From the NCBI RefSeq assembly GCF_963555915.1, contig NZ_CAUVXL010000034.1, positions 1 through 48,511 on the forward strand: a DNA stretch of 48,511 nucleotides, given 5' to 3'. The notes under the pieces were generated by a model, which worked only from the letters and a program-made list of their open reading frames with translations, searched no databases and was not told where the DNA came from. Below, one piece after another: positions 44,100 through 48,511 of the stretch (positions are counted from its first letter, which is position 1; the number at the start of each line of letters is the position of its first letter). The DNA is from Protofrankia sp963555915. Its GTDB lineage: Bacteria > Actinomycetota > Actinomycetes > Frankiales > Frankiaceae. Position numbers and translations under genes: made by a program.

Positions 44100-45614
44100 A
44101 TGTCGGGAGTGGACGAACCGGCCGTAGACGATGGGGATCCGGGTGGGGTGCGGCGCCTCGCCGGGCAGATTCGGGCGACCGGGGGCTGTTCCTGCCCGGT
44201 GCGCCTGGTCGGCCGTGTCGATCAGGTGGATCGGACGAGCGGGGAGATCCGGTCCGGGTATTCCACCGTGGCGGAACCGGGTGGGGTGCTGCGGGTGCGG
44301 TGTAACAACCGGCGGGCGACGGTGTGCCCGTCATGTTCCCGGACGTATAAGGGCGACGCCCGACAAATCATCGTGGCGGGGGTGTCGGGCGGCCGGAAAG
44401 GCGTTCCGGACACGGTCGCCGGGCATCCGGCGCTGTTCGTGACGGTGACGGCGCCGTCGTTCGGGCCGGTGCATTCCCGCCGGGTGCCCCATGGCGGGGT
44501 GGCGCGGGTGTGCCGGCCGCGGCGGGGTGACTGTGTCCATGGGCTGCCTCGGGGCTGTCTGGTCCGCCACAACGGCGATGATCCCCGGCTGGGGGAGGCG
44601 CTGTGTCCGGATTGTTACGACTACGGCGGGCATGTGCTGTGGAACACGTTCGCGGCCCGGTTGTGGAAACGGACCCGGGACGGGGTGGAAAGCGCGTTGG
44701 CGCGGGCGGCCGGTCTGTCGGTGGCGGGGTTACGGCGGGTGGTTCGGGTGACGTTCTGCAAGGTCGCGGAGATGCAGGCGCGGGGGCTGGTGCATTTCCA
44801 TGCGGTGGTGCGGATTGATGGACGTGGGGAGGATCCCGACGATTTCGCGGCGCCACCGGAGTGGGCGACCGGGGCGCTGCTGGCCGACACTCTGGCTCGG
44901 GTGATCGCCACGGTGGAGTTGGTCTGTCCGGATCCGCGCACCGTGCTCGGTGTGACCGGCGGCGGGACCGTGACCGGTGGGGACGGGTCGGTGGAGCGCG
45001 ACACCGACGCGGCGGGCGCGGGCGTGATGGTGGTGCGCTGGGGTGTGCAGGTCGATATTCGCCCGATCGGGTCGGGGGGGACGGCGACCCCGGACGCGGT
45101 CGGTAACTACATCGCGAAGTATGCGACGAAGAGCGTTGATGATGGGGGCCGGTTGGACCGTCCGGTTCGGAGCTTGGCGCAGCTGGAGCTGTTGGGGTTG
45201 CGGGGGCATGCCCGCCGGCTGGTGGCGACGTGCTGGCGGCTGGGGGGTTGGGACGGGTTCGCCGCCGCGGTCGATCAGGCCGCGAACCGGCAGCCGTGCG
45301 GGCGGAGCGGGTTACGCCGGTGGGCGCACAGTTTCGGGTTCGGGGGGCATTGGCTGACGAAATCGCGGCGCTACTCCACCACGTTCGGGGCGTTGCGGGC
45401 GGCGCGGCGGCGGTATAACCAGGCCGGCCGATTCCCGGACGGGGTGCCCCGGGACGCGTGGGGACGCCCGGAGGTCGACGGGGCGGTGGAGCATGTGGGT
45501 TATTGGCGGTTCGCCGGGGTCGGGCATCACGGCGATGTCGAACGGTTCCTCGCCGATGCGGTGCGGGAACGGGCCGATGACTGCGATGGGGGCACCTGGT
45601 CGGCCGGGCCGTGA
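44100..45614 (+). CDS. repSA: RepSA-type HUH replication initiator
   Basis: A 504-residue rolling-circle initiator. The N-terminus has a cysteine-rich zinc-like region (RCNNRRATVCPSCSRTY, and later CPDCYDYGG). The HUH metal motif is in GLVHFHAVVRIDG, and the nicking tyrosine is in GNYIAKYATKS. AICEs replicate by this enzyme after excision. AGAAGGGA is 9 bases before ATG 44100. Downstream, a small gene starts inside its stop (GTGA). Confidence 0.92.
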   Translation: MSGVDEPAVDDGDPGGVRRLAGQIRATGGCSCPVRLVGRVDQVDRTSGEIRSGYSTVAEPGGVLRVRCNNRRATVCPSCSRTYKGDARQIIVAGVSGGRKGVPDTVAGHPALFVTVTAPSFGPVHSRRVPHGGVARVCRPRRGDCVHGLPRGCLVRHNGDDPRLGEALCPDCYDYGGHVLWNTFAARLWKRTRDGVESALARAAGLSVAGLRRVVRVTFCKVAEMQARGLVHFHAVVRIDGRGEDPDDFAAPPEWATGALLADTLARVIATVELVCPDPRTVLGVTGGGTVTGGDGSVERDTDAAGAGVMVVRWGVQVDIRPIGSGGTATPDAVGNYIAKYATKSVDDGGRLDRPVRSLAQLELLGLRGHARRLVATCWRLGGWDGFAAAVDQAANRQPCGRSGLRRWAHSFGFGGHWLTKSRRYSTTFGALRAARRRYNQAGRFPDGVPRDAWGRPEVDGAVEHVGYWRFAGVGHHGDVERFLADAVRERADDCDGGTWSAGP

Positions 45615-45958
45615 GCATGCATGCCGCCGGTTCGTTTCAGCCGTTGCTGTTCGGTGATTGGGAGCCAGAGGGGCCGGGCGGGGATCAGCCGGGTACGGCG
45701 GTGGTCGGCGGTGGAGTGAGCATCGAAGGTTCCGAGTCTCGGTTGTCGGCGTCGATCACGGTAGGAGGTGGTGATGCGGTTGTGGTGACCACGGAGGGGG
45801 TGGGCGGGTGGGCCACCACTGACCGGCCGTGGACGGATGGTCAGCGCACGGCGGTGATGGTCAGTGAGCGGGAACAGTGGATGGCGGACATGTTGGCGTG
45901 TGCTCCGGAACTGCCTGGTGGGGTGGCGACGCAGATTGCACGTGTCCTGCGGTCGTGA
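45611..45958 (+). CDS. hypothetical protein coupled to Rep
   Basis: A 115-residue protein starting at GTG 45611 (or ATG 45617) inside the Rep stop. It ends with MVSEREQWMADMLACAPELP and VATQIARVL, a small helical unit; the middle is Gly/Val-rich. No family is recognised. The coupling suggests a role in replication. Confidence 0.6.
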   Translation: MSMHAAGSFQPLLFGDWEPEGPGGDQPGTAVVGGGVSIEGSESRLSASITVGGGDAVVVTTEGVGGWATTDRPWTDGQRTAVMVSEREQWMADMLACAPELPGGVATQIARVLRS

Positions 45959-45965
45959 GCGGGGC

Positions 45966-47471
45966 TTAGGGGTGAGGGTCGGCGGTGCGGTAGGTGCGCC
46001 ATGTGGGCCGTACCCTGGCGGGTGGGACGTCGGGTCCTTTCTGACCGCGGTTCGGGTGCGGCAACACGATGATGTCGATAAAGAGAGCGCGTAGAATATC
46101 GCGTTTGGCGGGTATCGTGCGATCTTTCCATCGGGCGTGGACATCGGCGATGCTCATACCTGGTGTGATCATGTCTCGGAGTGCTCGGGGGACGGCGATG
46201 GTCATGGCACGGTGTTCCGCGTCGGCAAGCTGCGGTAGCAACCGTTGTTCCATCGCGATAAGCCCAGCGGGGGACAGTTCTTTGCGTGCGGCGGCGTCGT
46301 AGTAGCCGTTGAGCTGCTCCTTGAGCGCGGTGGCTTCCTCCCGGGCGGTCAGTATCACGGAGTCGTCGGGCGCGGCGACTAGTTCGTAGATGTCGGGTTT
46401 CGCGAGGCGATGGCAAACGAGATCCTCGATCAGATCGTCCATGCCTGGCTGGTTGACCTGGACGTGTCCGCCGGTGGTGGAACAGCGATAGCCCGGTGTG
46501 CTGTGGTGGGAGTGAGCGGGAATGGCGCACAGGGCCGCGCCGCAGATCGTTCCGTGGGGGTCGACTTTCCCGTCCTCGTTGACGGTCTGGCCGCAGGTGG
46601 CGAAGTAGGACAGGAGCCATTTTTGGCGGCCGGGGCGGGTCGTCTTGCGGGATGGGTCGCTGAGGACGCGCCGGGCGGCGGCGAAGGTGGCCTCATCGAT
46701 GAGGGCGGGCCATTGTCCGGCGAAGACTTGGCCCTGGTAGGTACGTCGGGCGACGTACCGGTCGTGGGTGGCGATCCTGCGGACAACGGCGCGGGTCCAC
46801 TGCCGGCCTGCCGGTGATGGAACGCCTCGGGTGTTGAGATCCTTGGTGATGGTGATGATCGGTTCGGAGTTGGCGACGCGGGCCGCGATCTCGGCGACGA
46901 TCGGGGCCTGGTCGGGGTCGGCTTCCTGCCCGATGAGGATGCCGGACTTCGGGTGGTAAGTACGCCGGTAGCCGTAGGGAACGTTGCCGTGCGGGACACC
47001 GTTGACGGCGTTCGCGGCGAGTGCGCGTCGTACCCGTTTCGAGGTCTTCTCGGATTCGTACTCGGAATCGACACCGTCTTCGGCGAGCGTGCGCCGGTCG
47101 CGGGCGTTCGCGGGCTCGTAGGTCCGTCCGTGTGAACCGATGTGCAGCAGTACTCCCCGATCACGGCACAGGTCCAGAAATCCGGCCCACTCGGTGAGTT
47201 TGCGGTCTCCTCTGCTGGGCTCCCACAACCACAGCACGTCGAGGCGGCAAGCATCGATGTCCGCGAGTGCGCGGAGCCAGTCGTCCCGTGTCTTCGTCGC
47301 GAACCGTGAGGCGGACTTGCCGTCGTCCTCGTAGGTCTCGGCAAGGTCCCATCCGTACGTGTCGAAGTCGGCACGGCCGGCTTCTTGCTGCTCGGACACC
47401 GACCGGCCGTGTCGGTCGTCCAGCACCGACCGTCGGGAGTAGATACCACCTCGTTTGCGCGGATTTTCCAT
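45966..47471 (-). CDS. large serine recombinase
   Basis: A 501-residue serine integrase. The N-terminal resolvase domain has the catalytic serine in IYSRRSVLDDRHGRSVSEQQ. The recombinase domain contains GNVPYGYRRTYHPKSG and RQWTRAVVRRIATHDRYVAR. A zinc-ribbon-like region (CGQTV, CGAALC, CSTTGG) and a long helical segment follow (REEATALKEQLNGYYDAAA). Its stop lies 7 bases beyond the end of the previous gene, and its start is 9 bases after the next Rep gene, so the two minus-strand genes form an operon. It probably serves a second element. Confidence 0.92.
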   Translation of the reverse strand: MENPRKRGGIYSRRSVLDDRHGRSVSEQQEAGRADFDTYGWDLAETYEDDGKSASRFATKTRDDWLRALADIDACRLDVLWLWEPSRGDRKLTEWAGFLDLCRDRGVLLHIGSHGRTYEPANARDRRTLAEDGVDSEYESEKTSKRVRRALAANAVNGVPHGNVPYGYRRTYHPKSGILIGQEADPDQAPIVAEIAARVANSEPIITITKDLNTRGVPSPAGRQWTRAVVRRIATHDRYVARRTYQGQVFAGQWPALIDEATFAAARRVLSDPSRKTTRPGRQKWLLSYFATCGQTVNEDGKVDPHGTICGAALCAIPAHSHHSTPGYRCSTTGGHVQVNQPGMDDLIEDLVCHRLAKPDIYELVAAPDDSVILTAREEATALKEQLNGYYDAAARKELSPAGLIAMEQRLLPQLADAEHRAMTIAVPRALRDMITPGMSIADVHARWKDRTIPAKRDILRALFIDIIVLPHPNRGQKGPDVPPARVRPTWRTYRTADPHP

Positions 47472-47480
47472 GTACTAAGG

Positions 47481-48511
47481 TTAACGTCCTAGTAGGGTTT
47501 TCCCGGACCACTTCCGGGAGACCAGCACGCGGCGTCCGCCGAAACCGAGGGTTTCGCGCCGGTGGACCTTGCCCTTACACCGGCCGGGCACGAGCCCGCC
47601 GCGGGGGTTTTTCGGTTGGACGCCGTAACGCAGCCAGTTCGCGCAGCCCGGCGAGCACGGTTCGTACCGCAGCGCGTCGGCAAGCCGGTCAACATGCGCC
47701 CGCTGTGCGTCGCTGGCGATGTCGTGGCAGGTGTCCAACGACTTCGTCAGGTACTTGCACAGGTAGCCGATCAACCGGCTGGTGTTGCTGTTGGTCGCGG
47801 TCACCCCGTCGGCGCGAACCTGCACCCCGAAGCGGACGACATGGGCAGGTTCGGCATCGTCGCCGATCGCGTCCAACGCCTCATCCCAGGTCGGCAACGG
47901 CGCGCCCGAGTCCGGGTCGAGGTAGCCGTCCGTTTCGTCGTCCCACACCGGCAATCGATCCACGCTGTAGATCGGCCGGTCACAGGCCGGCCACCACACC
48001 TGGTGATAGGTCGCCGCCGCGACCTGGCGGAGCAGCACCCGGGGGATCGTGCCGCGCATCGCCGCGTGCAGATGGGGCGCCAACCGGCGTTGCGGTTCCA
48101 GGCAGGCGAAGTACTGGACGTCGTACCCCACGGCCCGGCGCAGGTTCTGCCAGAAGCGATCCACGAGTTTGGGGAAGTGGATCGCGTCCCGGGCCGCCCG
48201 CCGATAGCCGTAACCGTCCGGGTCCACCGGCGTGCCGTCGGAGTTCACCCGGCCGTACGAGTCGCAGGTCAACGTCAGGAACATCGACGGCCGCCACACC
48301 GTCCCGTCCGATCCGGTAAACGTCCGCCCGACGGTCCGCCGGTCCACCGGCAGTCGGGGCAGGTCCGGGGCATCCTGCCGCCGCCGGGTCGAGCGGGTCC
48401 GCCGGGGACGATCCCGACTGTCCGGCGCCACCTTCCCGCGCACGCCGAGATCGTTCAACGCCGCGTCCACCTGCGAGATCAGATCGTCCACTTCGCCGAT
48501 CTGATCCACAT
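47481..48511 (-). CDS. RepSA-like HUH replication initiator, 5' end outside window
   Basis: The visible 342 residues include the HUH motif in RLAPHLHAAMRG and the nicking tyrosine in IGYLCKYLTKSL. The C-terminus has PCSPGCANWLRYGVQP and GKVHRRETLGFGGRRVLVSR. The N-terminal cysteine-rich region typical of such initiators is missing from the window, so the true start probably lies beyond the right edge. It is followed by the serine recombinase gene 9 bases later. It differs strongly from the Rep at 44100. Confidence 0.88.
   Translation of the reverse strand, partial: VDQIGEVDDLISQVDAALNDLGVRGKVAPDSRDRPRRTRSTRRRQDAPDLPRLPVDRRTVGRTFTGSDGTVWRPSMFLTLTCDSYGRVNSDGTPVDPDGYGYRRAARDAIHFPKLVDRFWQNLRRAVGYDVQYFACLEPQRRLAPHLHAAMRGTIPRVLLRQVAAATYHQVWWPACDRPIYSVDRLPVWDDETDGYLDPDSGAPLPTWDEALDAIGDDAEPAHVVRFGVQVRADGVTATNSNTSRLIGYLCKYLTKSLDTCHDIASDAQRAHVDRLADALRYEPCSPGCANWLRYGVQPKNPRGGLVPGRCKGKVHRRETLGFGGRRVLVSRKWSGKTLLGR

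Larger units (their letters stand above)
28043..45960. mobile_element. AICE-type integrative and conjugative element, tRNA-Gly integrated
   Basis: The element combines int and xis at the tRNA, a TraB/FtsK translocase, small membrane proteins, and a RepSA-type HUH initiator, which together define an actinomycete integrative and conjugative element. Cargo includes a CRISPR array, regulators and small unknown proteins. The right boundary is not certain. A second Rep and a serine recombinase follow directly, so the element may continue or be joined to another. Confidence 0.75.
45966..48511. mobile_element. second AICE-like element, partial (Rep and serine recombinase)
   Basis: A HUH Rep gene and a serine recombinase gene on the minus strand, in that order, form the replication-integration end of a different element. 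The rest lies beyond the right edge. The boundary with the first element is placed near 45960 by gene order only; no attachment site was identified. Confidence 0.6.

Noticed and set aside
28043..48511. A second copy of the tRNA-Gly 3' end as right attachment site
   Set aside because: I looked for the T-arm and acceptor sequence and did not find a second copy in the window.
28185..48511. cas genes for the CRISPR array
   Set aside because: None of the supported proteins shows Cas motifs; the HD-domain protein is of the alarmone-hydrolase layout, without Cas3 helicase parts.

Overview
The window is high-GC actinobacterial DNA, most like a Frankia-type genome. The evidence is strongly GC-biased codon use, frequent GTG starts with 4-base ATGA/GTGA stop/start overlaps, DUF397 and XRE-TPR regulators, an MprF/DUF2156 protein, an EtfD-like Fe-S membrane protein, a TNT-domain secreted protein, and a RepSA/TraB-type actinomycete integrative and conjugative element (AICE). 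The genus is inferred from gene content, not from a search. Two runs of N (15077-15316, 16079-16544) show a draft assembly broken at a repeated insertion sequence.

Region 1 (1-18.1 kb) is accessory DNA. It holds an IS110-family transposase whose upstream non-coding end may encode a bridge RNA; a divergent TetR regulator and aldo/keto reductase; a decaying Tn3-family transposon (frameshifted TnpA, internally deleted resolvase); an HNH nuclease; a lone tyrosine recombinase; a MazE/MazF-type toxin-antitoxin pair; a ferredoxin; a frameshifted ATPase with a PD-(D/E)XK-like nuclease end; a TetR-SDR-oxidoreductase operon whose probable operator abuts the start codon; a gapped, frameshifted IS630 transposase; and a membrane-anchored NERD-like protein.

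Region 2 (18.4-28.0 kb) looks like core chromosome: an EtfD-like Fe-S oxidoreductase, a strong bidirectional terminator, an MprF/DUF2156 membrane protein, a beta-phosphoglucomutase-like gene coupled to a GH65 glycoside phosphorylase, dCTP deaminase, a secreted TNT-domain protein, and tRNA-Gly(CCC).

Region 3 (28.0-48.5 kb) is integrated mobile DNA that begins at the tRNA-Gly 3' end. A tyrosine integrase and excisionase lie next to the tRNA. They are followed by a pair of paralogous unknown proteins, a 68+68 bp inverted repeat, a CRISPR array of 13 repeats with no cas genes in view, an AT-richer cargo block (XRE-TPR regulators, an HD-domain protein, DUF397, three tandem small paralogous proteins, a GNAT acetyltransferase), iteron-like 23-bp repeats, small membrane proteins, a TraB/FtsK DNA translocase and a RepSA-type HUH replication initiator. 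Immediately beyond lie a large serine recombinase and a second HUH Rep on the opposite strand. This looks like a second element abutting or nested in the first, continuing past the right edge.

The Rep, TraB, small membrane and integrase genes form the usual excise-replicate-transfer cycle of AICEs. The most unusual material is the cas-less CRISPR array beside the large palindrome, the three tandem small paralogs, and the MPIIPP/GWVP protein family.
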